From Gammaproteobacteria bacterium HGW-Gammaproteobacteria-13 (GTDB lineage: Bacteria; Pseudomonadota; Gammaproteobacteria; Pseudomonadales; Pseudomonadaceae), in NCBI GenBank assembly GCA_002840155.1, contig PGZH01000006.1, positions 1 through 64,000 on the forward strand: a stretch of 64,000 nt of DNA. The letters run 5' to 3'. The position numbers and the translations under genes are program-made. The number at the start of each line of letters is the position of its first letter. The first letter of the stretch is position 1. This document shows positions 54,369 through 62,867 of the stretch, piece after piece. The notes beneath the pieces are model-generated. The model saw only the letters and a list, made by a program, of their open reading frames with translations, was not told the DNA's origin and did no database searches.

Positions 54369-54896
54369 ATGGCAAAACCCGCCTCCCGCCTTAGCGATTT
54401 AAATGCGTGCCCCATTCCTGGGCATGGCACCAACCCGACCACCAGTGGTTCGCCGGATGTTCTGATCAACAACCTTCCTACCCTGCGGGTCGGTGACAGT
54501 ACGGCCTGTGGCGATGCGGTCACCGAAGGTATAGGCAGCATCCTGGTCAATGGAAAACCCATTGCGTTTCTTGGTAGTGCCACCGCTCATGGCGGGATCA
54601 TCATCACCGGTTCAGGCGACGTACTGGTTGGTACTCAATCGGGCAGCGCGCCGTTCAGCGCACCAGAGATCCTGCCCAGGCACAGCGAGCAGTACCAATT
54701 GATAGACAGCAATAGCGGCCAACCCGTCGAAGACGCGCTCTACTGCGTGGAATGTGGAGATGGCCAGCGCTTTGTCGGTTACACCAATGGCTACGGCAAT
54801 ACCGAGCGGGTGTTTACCAAAGACCCACAATCCGTTGTCGTTCGCTGGGGCCGGGATGCGGCCAATTACCTCAAGCAACAGGGCATTAGCTTCTAA
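54369..54896 (+). CDS. PAAR-domain T6SS spike-tip protein with C-terminal extension
   Basis: A 175-aa protein. Residues 1-95 form a PAAR domain (ACPIPGHGTNPTTSGSPDVLINN, LRVGDSTACGD, GSATAHGGIIITGSGDVLVG) that caps VgrG in type VI secretion. Residues about 105-175 add a beta-rich extension (YQLIDSNSGQPVEDALYCVECGDGQ) similar in pattern to transthyretin-like adaptor or toxin modules. The next gene starts 12 nt after the stop, so this PAAR probably carries that protein as cargo. No other T6SS structural gene is in the window. Confidence 0.88.
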   Translation: MAKPASRLSDLNACPIPGHGTNPTTSGSPDVLINNLPTLRVGDSTACGDAVTEGIGSILVNGKPIAFLGSATAHGGIIITGSGDVLVGTQSGSAPFSAPEILPRHSEQYQLIDSNSGQPVEDALYCVECGDGQRFVGYTNGYGNTERVFTKDPQSVVVRWGRDAANYLKQQGISF

Positions 54897-54907
54897 GGAC
54901 GGATGCA

Positions 54908-55939
54908 ATGACAGCACCTCATCAAGGTAGGACTAGTGCCGAGCACGCTATTCAGCAGATCCCTATCGCCCTGCAGCGTGACTTCATTACCGTAGTCGGT
55001 TCTTCGCATATGACCATGGAAGAGTGGCTGCGTAGGCAGAAAGGCAACATGATGCGTTTCATTAATCAAGGCATCCGGCAAATTCGCCATTACCCACCTG
55101 CCAGCGCTAACGATGCCACACAGCGAATTTTCCTTATTTTCACCGAGGGCTATGAACGCCCCCTGCTCGACGCAGTGAAAGAGGTAGTAGAAACACGTTA
55201 TGGAGCAAAGTACCGCGAACTGGATTCGATCGCTCACTTACTCGACTTTATCAACCTGCGCATCAGCAAGAAACGCGAGATAAAGCAACTCGACATGTTC
55301 TCCCACGGCTTGGTTGGCAGTATTGAATTCGGTTATGAAATGGATAAAGCCGACAGTTACCGCATGCGTGACGTCCAAGCACAAATGCTCAAGCCTGAGG
55401 CCTTCGATTTGAGTGGCAAAATCTATTCCTATGCCTGCCGCACCGGGCTCGGGATTAATGCTGAGTTTCACGTCAGGGAAGATGAAGACCCTCTGTACGA
55501 AAAAAGCCTTGCACAACTAATTGCCAACGCTGCCCAAGTATCTGTATGGGCGTTCCCGCGCCGCAGCACGTACGACAACACCTATGGCACTACCGCCGAT
55601 CGCGCCAACTTAAAAGCAGCAGGACAGCGGGTTCGCGCGGATAAACTTGCCATTGATCGTTATGAGGTGCAGCGCAGCAATTATCAGAAACGCTTAGCTG
55701 CGCATCGGCAAGCCAGCAAAGACGCTAACGCACAGCTGCCTAATGAGTCGGCCCCGAGACCACCGCTGAAGACGGCCAGTTCGGAAGATGAAATGCTGGT
55801 TCGCCATGCCAAAAGCCGCGATGGCTACGAGCGATCCATCGGCTACCCGCTGGATGCAGAAGGCGCGGTTCGCCCAGTACGTTCCGGGAATGAACCTACC
55901 GGTGTTCCCGCCAGCTTGCAGGAATACAAGCCGCTATGA
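54908..55939 (+). CDS. Candidate T6SS effector with clan CD (caspase-like) His-Cys dyad
   Basis: A 343-aa protein without signal peptide or membrane helix, not recognised as a named family. A hydrophobic strand ends in His-Gly (LDMFSHG, H133) and about 44 residues later another ends in Ala-Cys (KIYSYACRTG, C177). This pair of motifs is the signature of clan CD cysteine peptidases (caspase, gingipain, clostripain, CHAT). The C-terminal 110 residues are polar and probably flexible. It lies 11 nt after the PAAR gene and overlaps the next gene by 4 nt, the layout of effector and immunity. Function as a peptidase toxin is inferred. Confidence 0.6.
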   Translation: MTAPHQGRTSAEHAIQQIPIALQRDFITVVGSSHMTMEEWLRRQKGNMMRFINQGIRQIRHYPPASANDATQRIFLIFTEGYERPLLDAVKEVVETRYGAKYRELDSIAHLLDFINLRISKKREIKQLDMFSHGLVGSIEFGYEMDKADSYRMRDVQAQMLKPEAFDLSGKIYSYACRTGLGINAEFHVREDEDPLYEKSLAQLIANAAQVSVWAFPRRSTYDNTYGTTADRANLKAAGQRVRADKLAIDRYEVQRSNYQKRLAAHRQASKDANAQLPNESAPRPPLKTASSEDEMLVRHAKSRDGYERSIGYPLDAEGAVRPVRSGNEPTGVPASLQEYKPL

Positions 55940-56526
55940 GGCGCGTGATTAAAGCGTCGTTGTGGAGCATTGCCTTGATCGCCAGCTTAGCGACCGGGCT
56001 TTATCTGAATGCCAAGGAAAGCGAAATGCCCAAGAAAATCATGATGTATTACGGCGGCTTTGAGATTGAAGAAATGTTTGATGCAAGCCGCTGGTTTCTC
56101 GACGGCATATACCAACCACGCAATGAAGCAGATGGCAGAGCAAGCAATATCACCATGCTACGCACTAGACCTTTGCCTTTTGCAGCGTCTCAGTATGCTG
56201 AACTGCCTCTGATTGCCAGTAGTGAGTTGCGGGATGAATTCCCAGACCTGGATAGAACGACGCTCATCGACAACCCTCCAGACCTTCGCCAACGAGTTCG
56301 TTATGCCTACAGTGCGTTCGCCGAACCCAACAAGCCCGAGGACTACTACTACCTCTACCTGGCGCTGAACAATAGACGCTTTGTAATCACTTTTTCACGT
56401 GATGCCAAAAGTGGTGAAATCCTAAGCGGCAAGTCCGCCAAGGAAATAAGCGGCGACTACGCCTCGCAAGCAGAGCATCGAAAGGCCTTTGCAGAAATAG
56501 AAGAAATCGAACGCAAGGCGCGCTAA
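55936..56526 (+). CDS. Candidate immunity protein, membrane-anchored
   Basis: A 196-aa protein with one N-terminal transmembrane helix or signal (about residues 7-25) and a periplasmic domain rich in Tyr, Arg and Asp (YYYLYLALNNRRFVITFSRD). It is not recognised. Its ATG overlaps the stop of the preceding putative effector gene, so the two are made together; coupling and export fit an immunity protein protecting the periplasm. It might instead be a second cargo protein. Confidence 0.55.
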   Translation: MRRVIKASLWSIALIASLATGLYLNAKESEMPKKIMMYYGGFEIEEMFDASRWFLDGIYQPRNEADGRASNITMLRTRPLPFAASQYAELPLIASSELRDEFPDLDRTTLIDNPPDLRQRVRYAYSAFAEPNKPEDYYYLYLALNNRRFVITFSRDAKSGEILSGKSAKEISGDYASQAEHRKAFAEIEEIERKAR

Positions 56527-56555
56527 CCAGCTCCTCCGCAAAGAACAACGCAACC

Positions 56556-56987
56556 ATGCTGAGAAAGACGCTGCTAACTCTCTGTATGGCCATTCCGCTA
56601 ACAGGTTGTGAAGTCCTCATGCTCGCTAATGTCGTGGTCGGCTGCGCCATAAGGCCTGCGCCTGAGCTTCTGCCCAAGGAGCTTCCTGCCGCAGCCGTGG
56701 GAGCCCCCTATAGCATCCGTATAGATGTGATCAACGCCAGTACCCCCATGAGCCAGTTGCTGGTAGCTCCAGGCATGCCATTGCCCAATGGCTTGGAGTT
56801 AACCCATATCGAAAGAGAAAAGCATGGGGTGATTCAGGGTATTCCCACCAAGTCTGGGCGCTACGACGTACTGGTTTATGGGAGCACCTTCGGCACCCAA
56901 TGCGCTGGTCAAAATATAGAAATGCTTTACAGGCTCGATGTCACCGATAACGGGCACTCAACGGCAGCAGATCCAAACACGGATTAA
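56556..56987 (+). CDS. Lipoprotein with Ig-like fold
   Basis: A 143-aa protein with a lipoprotein signal (lipobox LTGC, Cys 18) and a single domain like putative-Ig repeats (VGAPYSIRIDV, LPNGLELTHIE, GVIQGIPTKSGRYDVLV). It lies 29 nt after the candidate immunity gene. Two further Cys could form a disulfide. It may be a second immunity factor or an accessory binding protein; no firm function. Confidence 0.6.
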   Translation: MLRKTLLTLCMAIPLTGCEVLMLANVVVGCAIRPAPELLPKELPAAAVGAPYSIRIDVINASTPMSQLLVAPGMPLPNGLELTHIEREKHGVIQGIPTKSGRYDVLVYGSTFGTQCAGQNIEMLYRLDVTDNGHSTAADPNTD

Positions 56988-57059
56988 TGCCGCTCTACGC
57001 CGCGCGAACGATCCAGCCCAAAACCACAGCCGCGCCCTCCAACTTATAAAGCCCTCACG

Positions 57060-57707
57060 ATGAACAAACGCCGAATCGCCCTGCTCGCTAGCTGTGTTCT
57101 GCTGCCTTTGATCGCTCTGGCGACTTATGCAGCCGTTACCCGCATCAAACCCAACGACCAACATTCTGTAGGCGATGAGCTCGATGAGTTGAATGGCGTG
57201 GCGATTTACTACAACGGTGGGGTCAATACGGTGCAGGGCCGTAACCTGAGCTCGGACGGCTACAACCTGGGCCTGCGCTATCAGTGCGTGGAGTTCGTTA
57301 AGCGTTACTACTTCGAGCGACATGGCCACCGCATGCCCGACACCTACGGGCACGCCAAAGACTTCTTCGACCCAACCCTCAGCGACGGCAGCCTGAACGC
57401 CAAACGGGCGATGTTGCAGTTTCGCAACGGCAGCACCGAGCAGCCGCAAGCAGAAGACCTACTGGTGTTCGCCCCCTCGCTGCTCAACCGCTACGGTCAC
57501 GTCGCGATTATTGCCAGCGTCGACAACGGTACCCTACAAATCGCCCAGCAAAACCCTGGCCCCTTTGGCAGTTCCAGAGAAGACCTGGGGCTTACCCAAC
57601 GAGAAGGCCACTGGTATATCGATCAGTCACGGGTACTGGGTTGGCTGAGACTGCTGCCAGCTGACGAACTGTCTGTACCTGAGCAGAACTACAGTCCCAA
57701 GCAATAG
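57060..57707 (+). CDS. Membrane-anchored CHAP-domain amidase
   Basis: A 215-aa protein with an N-terminal anchor (about residues 6-26) and a CHAP domain facing the periplasm. The catalytic Cys is C76 in YQCVEFVKRYY and the His is H147 in YGHVAII. The surrounding sequence (GYNLGLRYQCVEF) resembles the amidase half of glutathionylspermidine synthetase. It may cut peptidoglycan peptides or an amide conjugate. It follows the T6SS cargo genes, so it may be a fourth member of that cluster or an independent wall enzyme. Confidence 0.75.
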   Translation: MNKRRIALLASCVLLPLIALATYAAVTRIKPNDQHSVGDELDELNGVAIYYNGGVNTVQGRNLSSDGYNLGLRYQCVEFVKRYYFERHGHRMPDTYGHAKDFFDPTLSDGSLNAKRAMLQFRNGSTEQPQAEDLLVFAPSLLNRYGHVAIIASVDNGTLQIAQQNPGPFGSSREDLGLTQREGHWYIDQSRVLGWLRLLPADELSVPEQNYSPKQ

Positions 57708-57871
57708 CCCGCCTACCCGGTGGCGGTCGTAGCACCCGCTACCAAGTTAGCTACGCAACCCGTGCGCCAGGCAGCTAGGCTGGTCTGAACAGATGACACA
57801 GCAAGCGATGCACAGGAATTGCGCCGCTGAGCCCTCAAGGGCTGACAAGGACAGGCGCGGGAGAGCTAGGG

Positions 57872-58531
57872 ATGGCGAATTTTTATGCCGACAAGCAGTG
57901 GGCAGCATTCAGAGAACAGGTAATACAGCTGGATGGTGGCGTTTGCGTTGAGTGTGGCCGTGGGCGGCAGGATGGCGTCGTTCTGCAAGTTCACCACAAG
58001 CACTACATCAGCGGGCGAAAGCCTTGGCAGTACGACCATTCGGATTGTGAAACGCTCTGCCGGGGCTGCCATGCGCGCGAGCATGGGGAAATACGGCCCG
58101 ACTCAGGATGGGAATACAGTGGTGAGGATGACCTGGGCGACCTCGCCGGCAACTGCGAGCTGTGCGGTACAGCGATCCGCTATGTGCACTACGTACTACA
58201 TAAGCACTGGGAGCAGATGGGCGTTGGCACTCACTGCTGCGATGCGCTAACCGGCACGCGGGAGGCGACAGAAGCCCGACGACGCCTAGGTCGATTCAGA
58301 CGCTTCCTGGCCTCTGCCAAATGGAAACGCAAAAACGGCCGCCACACGATAAAACACCGAGGCTTTAAGCTGGCCGTGATTATCGAGCCGGCTGGCTGCA
58401 AACTGGTTGTAGATAATGTGCAGGGAAAAAAGCGCTACGAAAGCGTTATGCATGCAAAGGAATTCGTATTCGACTTTATTGATAGCGGAAAAGCAGCCGA
58501 ATACGCCAAGCGGCGGCGCCTCGAAAACTAA
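57872..58531 (+). CDS. HNH endonuclease-like protein with second zinc module
   Basis: A 219-aa protein. Residues 1-75 form an HNH nuclease fold: CVEC zinc pair (about 25-28), the catalytic VHHKHY, and CRGCHAREHG. A second Cys/His module follows (CELCGTAIRYVHYVLH...HCC, about 93-130). The C-terminus is basic and helical. GGGAGAG precedes the ATG. The nuclease could act on DNA in defence or mobility; the second module is not recognised. Confidence 0.75.
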   Translation: MANFYADKQWAAFREQVIQLDGGVCVECGRGRQDGVVLQVHHKHYISGRKPWQYDHSDCETLCRGCHAREHGEIRPDSGWEYSGEDDLGDLAGNCELCGTAIRYVHYVLHKHWEQMGVGTHCCDALTGTREATEARRRLGRFRRFLASAKWKRKNGRHTIKHRGFKLAVIIEPAGCKLVVDNVQGKKRYESVMHAKEFVFDFIDSGKAAEYAKRRRLEN

Positions 58532-58576
58532 CCCTACTCCGCACCAAGCGCCTTCATGCGTCGCCCCCTACCGCTA

Positions 58577-58644
58577 TAGCCCTGTAGCCTCAGGGCTACA
58601 AAACACATCCAGCCAGCCAAATTTGTAGCCCATAAGCTACAAAT
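58577..58644. repeat. Two inverted repeats in a gene-free stretch
   Basis: TAGCCCT/AGGGCTA (58577-58583 with 58592-58598) and ATTTGTAGC/GCTACAAAT (58621-58629 with 58636-58644) lie after the HNH gene. Both share a TAGC core. They may act as terminators or belong to a small repeat family. No gene was seen in 58532-58938. Confidence 0.5.
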
Positions 58645-58938
58645 CAAACTTATCTGCCGCTTGTACAGCCACCTCAACGACGAGCTGTACGCGTTGTTGA
58701 GCAATGTGAACAATCTGCCCCCTTAAAAGCCCCTTCCGGATCGGCCGCAGTTACGCTGGCGCAGCCATGCAAAACAGCCACTCGCCCACCGCGGCTGTTA
58801 GCAATTAGTCGTTGAACCCTTGAGCTGGCGCAGGCAATTGGCCATTATCCGGGGCAGTGTCATGCATTTGGAAATCCGACACGCCTGCTCGCTCGGCTTA
58901 CGGGCGCCACTCAAGCGGCATTGCTCAAGGAAGAAGGC

Positions 58939-59709
58939 ATGGACTACAGCGTCATCCTGCGGCCCGTTCTCGATACGATGACCTGGCTGCTTCCCGCCAT
59001 GCTGCTGGTCGGCCTGCTCAAGTCGCCCTGGGCCAAGGGCCATATTGGTGAACTGCTGGTGCGCTTATTCGCCCATTGGCAGCTGGACAAACACACCTAC
59101 CGCCGCCTGCACAACGTCACCCTCAACACGCCCGACGGCACGACGCAGATCGACCACGTATTCCTCTCGCCCTATGGCATCTTTGTGCTGGAAACCAAGA
59201 ATATGAGCGGCTGGATCTTCGGCAGCGAAAAGCAGGCGCAATGGACGCAGAAGCTCTACAAAGGCACCTTCAAATTCCAGAACCCGCTGCGGCAGAACTA
59301 CAAACACCTTAAAGCGCTGGAAGCCACCCTGGGCGTAAACCCCGAGCACCTGCACTCGGTCATCACCTTTGTCGGCGGCAGCAGCTTTAAAACCGAAGTG
59401 CCGGCCAACGTCACACAGGGCATCGGCTTTATCCGCTATATCCAATCATTCCAGCAGCCGGTATTTAGCGCGGCTGAAGTCGACGCCATGCTGCACACCC
59501 TGCAAACCGGCCGCCGCGCACCAACCCTCGCCACCCAGCGCGAGCATGTGCAAAACCTTAAGCGCAGAAGTGATCCGACAGCCGAGCGGCAGTGTCCGAA
59601 ATGCGGCAGCGCGTTGCTGATTCGTACTGTGAAGTCGGGGGCAAAAGCGGGGCAGCAGTTTTGGGGGTGTTCGGGGTTTCCCAAGTGCCGGACGGTGCAG
59701 AGTCTCTGA
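58939..59709 (+). CDS. NERD-domain protein with topoisomerase-type zinc ribbon
   Basis: A 256-aa protein: hydrophobic N-terminal segment (about residues 10-30), a NERD nuclease-related domain (about 40-150, with TQIDHVFLSPYGIFVLETKN carrying the conserved Asp and Glu-x-Lys) and a C-terminal four-Cys zinc ribbon (CPKCG ... CSGFPKC) like those of topoisomerase I. NERD resembles Holliday-junction resolvase and Mrr-type nucleases. The ATG at 58939 follows AAGGAAG. It is probably membrane-associated. Such proteins are widespread in accessory DNA and suspected in DNA processing or defence. Confidence 0.82.
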   Translation: MDYSVILRPVLDTMTWLLPAMLLVGLLKSPWAKGHIGELLVRLFAHWQLDKHTYRRLHNVTLNTPDGTTQIDHVFLSPYGIFVLETKNMSGWIFGSEKQAQWTQKLYKGTFKFQNPLRQNYKHLKALEATLGVNPEHLHSVITFVGGSSFKTEVPANVTQGIGFIRYIQSFQQPVFSAAEVDAMLHTLQTGRRAPTLATQREHVQNLKRRSDPTAERQCPKCGSALLIRTVKSGAKAGQQFWGCSGFPKCRTVQSL

Positions 59710-59791
59710 AATGCAGGAGGACGCTGTAAGTCGTGCCCCAATTATTTGCTTTATGTAAAGTTAACGTGAGCCAAAGGAAAGGAACCTAAAC

Positions 59792-62095
59792 GTGATCGTT
59801 CGCATTAATCGTCTTAAGCAGTTCGGCATTTTCAACGATTTCAATGGTACGAAGATTCAGACTTTTGGTAAGTACAACCTTATTTATGGTTGGAACGGGA
59901 CAGGGAAATCAACTCTGTCAAATCTGTTCTCGTGCTTTGAGCTTCGCTCACTGCTTCCGCGTTTCAGTGCAGGTCAGTTCTCAATTGCGTTAGAGGACGG
60001 TTCACTCATCACGGAAACGACTCTTCCATCGTCCCAGCTAAACATTCATGTATTCAATCAACGTTTCATTCACGAGAACATTGATTGGGATAAGTCTGTG
60101 AAAAGCATTCTTCTCATTGCAAAAGAGAAGATTGATGACTTGCAAAAACTAGAGAAACTTAAGGGGGAGCTTCAATCAAATAAGAAGTCCCACGATGAAA
60201 AGCTAAGCAATGTAAAAAAACAACGCGAAGCATTAGATAAGTTTCTGACCAACGCAGCAAAGAAAATGAAACTGGGACTTCAAGCAGTTGATACAAGCGA
60301 TAGCTACTACCTAAATTACGACCGCCGCAAGCTCTCTGCTTTCATTCAGAATAATAGTGAGAAAATTTTCAAAGCAGAATCGGTTCTTCCAGATGAAAAA
60401 GTTATTAACCTAACGAATGCAGCCAAGCCAGATCAGCTGCCAAGCATAGCTTTCGCCTCAACGACCATTGAACCGGACTACTTTAAGAAAGCGGCAGATC
60501 GCCTCAGGGACTTGATCGGGACGACAGCAGTCAATCAAGCTATCCAAAGACTGACTGATAACCCCGATATCCGCGAATGGGTTCAAACCGGCTTAGAAAT
60601 CCATAAGCAACATGACTCACAATCTTGCGAGTTCTGCGGTTCCCATTTCACCCAGCTTCGTACAGAGGCACTTGCCGCTCACTTCAGTAAAGCGTTTACA
60701 GACTTCCAAAGCAGGCTTCAGAGCGCCGCAACCTGGATTGAGTCTCAAGGCGCACCAATCAGTCAAGTTCCCGCACCTACGGAGTTTTATAAAGAATTAT
60801 CTGCTGACTTAGAGAGACTTCAGAAGGAATACACATCTGCTGCAGAGAAGATCAACCAGCAAGTGCAAGCATGGCGGGAGGCTCTGAAAGCCAAAATTAC
60901 AGACCCAGCCAAGACTGACATCCAGGTTCCAGATGTAATTGAAGAGGATGTCACGAACTTCAATGAAGCCCTGAAATCAATCGTTGCGCTTGTCGAAAAG
61001 CACAACAATAAGACTTCAAACTTTAAGTCTGAGACCTCGAAAAGCAAAGTAACACTGGAGCTTCACTTTGCTGCGGCCGAGGTACAAGAGTTTGATTATT
61101 CTGGAAGTGAGAAAAATTGCAACAGCCTTGAGGCTGAAGCCAAGCTTGACTACGATAAAATTGAAAAGCTCGACCAAGAGGTCGCAGCGATAGAGGCACT
61201 GCTCTCAAATGAAACGGTCGGAGCAAAGGAGTTCAATGACACCTTACACCGCTTTATTGGCCGCTCTGAACTTTGCCTTAGTTTCAACCAGAAGAAAAAG
61301 GGCTATGAAATAATCAGAAACGGAATCGGTGAGCATGATGGAAACTTGAGCGAAGGAGAGAAGACGGCGATTGCTTTTGTCTACTTTATAACAAAGCTCA
61401 AAGAGAACGGAAACAACATCAAAGATACGATTGTTGTCGTCGACGATCCAGTTTCAAGCTTTGATTCCAACCACTTGTTCCATGCCTACTCATTTCTGAG
61501 AACTCAGTGCACAGAAGCAAAACAACTTTTTGTATTAACTCATAACTTCACCTACTTCAAACTAGTGAGAGACTGGTTTACTGGGATGAACAGAAATAGG
61601 ATTAAAAAAGGCAAGACGGAGAACTGCTTCTTCTATCGACTGGATGCACCTCCTGGCGCCCCCCGGCATTCGTTGCTTGTTGACGCCGATGATTCGCTGA
61701 AAAATTACGGATCTGAGTACCACTACATTTTCAAGAAACTATATGAATATAGATCGCATACGACGCTTGACAGAGATGAAGCTTTTTTGACTGCAAATCT
61801 ATCTCGCAAGCTAATTGAGTCGTTTTTTACTTTCAAATATCCAAAGCGAAGAAACGACATTAGTCAGCTAATGGATGCTGGACTTAAAGATTGCACTATC
61901 ACGACATCAGAACTCAAAGAAAAAATCTACCGATTTATAAACAAGTATTCGCATAGCGACGTAATTGAAATAACCGAAGAGTCGTCGGAAAACTTGGCTG
62001 GCGAAAGCCATAGCGTCATCGGTAACATATTTCAGTGGATGGAAGAAGTGGACAAGAAACATTATGACGAAATGACTCAAGTTGCGACTGACTGA
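59792..62095 (+). CDS. ABC-type ATPase with zinc hook, RloC/PrrC-like candidate anticodon nuclease
   Basis: A 767-aa AAA_13-type protein. Walker A is GWNGTGKS (33-40); long coiled coils surround a CxxC hook (C279, C282); the ABC signature is LSEGEK (519-524); Walker B is VVVDDP (D551, D552). The C-terminal region has R672 and E676 (RxxxE) and H721 in NKYSH, like the Arg-Glu-His triad of PrrC and RloC HEPN nucleases that cut tRNA anticodon loops during phage infection or DNA damage. The start is GTG at 59792 behind AAAGGAAAGG. Codon use is far more AT-rich than neighbours, pointing to recent transfer. A simple SMC-like ATPase without RNase activity is the alternative. Confidence 0.72.
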   Translation: MIVRINRLKQFGIFNDFNGTKIQTFGKYNLIYGWNGTGKSTLSNLFSCFELRSLLPRFSAGQFSIALEDGSLITETTLPSSQLNIHVFNQRFIHENIDWDKSVKSILLIAKEKIDDLQKLEKLKGELQSNKKSHDEKLSNVKKQREALDKFLTNAAKKMKLGLQAVDTSDSYYLNYDRRKLSAFIQNNSEKIFKAESVLPDEKVINLTNAAKPDQLPSIAFASTTIEPDYFKKAADRLRDLIGTTAVNQAIQRLTDNPDIREWVQTGLEIHKQHDSQSCEFCGSHFTQLRTEALAAHFSKAFTDFQSRLQSAATWIESQGAPISQVPAPTEFYKELSADLERLQKEYTSAAEKINQQVQAWREALKAKITDPAKTDIQVPDVIEEDVTNFNEALKSIVALVEKHNNKTSNFKSETSKSKVTLELHFAAAEVQEFDYSGSEKNCNSLEAEAKLDYDKIEKLDQEVAAIEALLSNETVGAKEFNDTLHRFIGRSELCLSFNQKKKGYEIIRNGIGEHDGNLSEGEKTAIAFVYFITKLKENGNNIKDTIVVVDDPVSSFDSNHLFHAYSFLRTQCTEAKQLFVLTHNFTYFKLVRDWFTGMNRNRIKKGKTENCFFYRLDAPPGAPRHSLLVDADDSLKNYGSEYHYIFKKLYEYRSHTTLDRDEAFLTANLSRKLIESFFTFKYPKRRNDISQLMDAGLKDCTITTSELKEKIYRFINKYSHSDVIEITEESSENLAGESHSVIGNIFQWMEEVDKKHYDEMTQVATD

Positions 62096-62204
62096 TGGCG
62101 TGCTAAGTAAAGTTTGTCTCTTGAGGAACTCATGAAAAATAGAGGACAGACCACGGCTTACGCCGAGAATTAATCGCGGCATTCAAGCCTGCTCTACTAA
62201 CACA

Positions 62205-62260
62205 GACTCGACAAGTCCCAAAAAGGGACCTATCGTTCCCTTTTTGGGACTTGTCGAGTC
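62205..62260. promoter_or_regulatory. Perfect 24-bp inverted repeat, likely operator
   Basis: 62205-62228 is the exact reverse complement of 62237-62260, with an 8-nt centre. Each arm holds a smaller palindromic core of the type GTCCC-A5-GGGA. It ends 4 nt before the ATG of a winged-helix/nucleotidyltransferase gene, so it is probably that protein's binding site for autoregulation; as RNA it would form a strong hairpin. Confidence 0.75.
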
Positions 62261-62264
62261 AACC

Positions 62265-62867
62265 ATGTCAGCCATCCCCCTCAGTGACGCTCTATTCTCC
62301 GCAACCCAGCAGAAGGTGCTGGGCTTGTTGTATGGCAAGCCCGATCAGAGCTTTTATGCCAATGAGATCTCCCGCTGGGCGCAGGTCGGCAAGGGCAGCC
62401 TGATGCGAGAGTTGGAGCGCCTACACAACGCGGGCATCCTGACCATGAGCCGCCAGGGCAACCAGACGCACTACCAAGCCAATCCGCAGTGCCCAATCTA
62501 TGTAGAGCTGCTTGGCATTGTGCGCAAGAGCTTCGGTATTGCGGAACATCTGCGCACGGCTCTTGCGCCGCTGACTGAAGAGATAACGTGGGCATTCGTC
62601 TACGGTTCTATTGCCAAAGGCAGCGAGCATGCAGGCAGTGACATTGATCTTATGCTGATTGGTGAAAACCTCAGCTACAGCGATTTAATGGAACGCCTGC
62701 TCCCTGTGGAGGAGCAGCTGGGTCGCACGATTAACCCGACGCTCTACACTTTGACCGACTGGCAAGCCAAGAAAGCAGCCGGCAATAGCTTTGTGGTACG
62801 GGTAGAGCAGCAGGACAAAATCGACTTGATTGGCCACAACCCAGAAGAGGCAAACCATGGACGGTAA
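62265..62867 (+). CDS. Winged-helix/MNT nucleotidyltransferase (antitoxin-like)
   Basis: A 200-aa protein. Residues about 10-75 form a MarR/ArsR-like winged helix (YANEISRWAQVGKGSLMRELERLHNAGIL) and residues about 108-165 a minimal nucleotidyltransferase with the G-S...D-x-D signature (G114-S115, D126, D128 in YGSIAKGSEHAGSDIDL). MNT proteins neutralise HEPN toxins by AMP transfer; the fused winged helix adds DNA binding. The ATG at 62265 lies directly after the inverted repeat. It overlaps the HEPN gene by 11 nt. Confidence 0.85.
   Translation: MSAIPLSDALFSATQQKVLGLLYGKPDQSFYANEISRWAQVGKGSLMRELERLHNAGILTMSRQGNQTHYQANPQCPIYVELLGIVRKSFGIAEHLRTALAPLTEEITWAFVYGSIAKGSEHAGSDIDLMLIGENLSYSDLMERLLPVEEQLGRTINPTLYTLTDWQAKKAAGNSFVVRVEQQDKIDLIGHNPEEANHGR

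Noticed and set aside
54197-54394. 65-codon frame ahead of the PAAR gene
   Set aside because: Runs into the PAAR start, has no clear ribosome-binding site and shows no domain; judged decayed island sequence.
62205-62260. Reading the inverted repeat as an attachment site
   Set aside because: GACTCGA resembles part of the tRNA T arm by chance, but the match is only 7 nt and the repeat is inverted, not direct.
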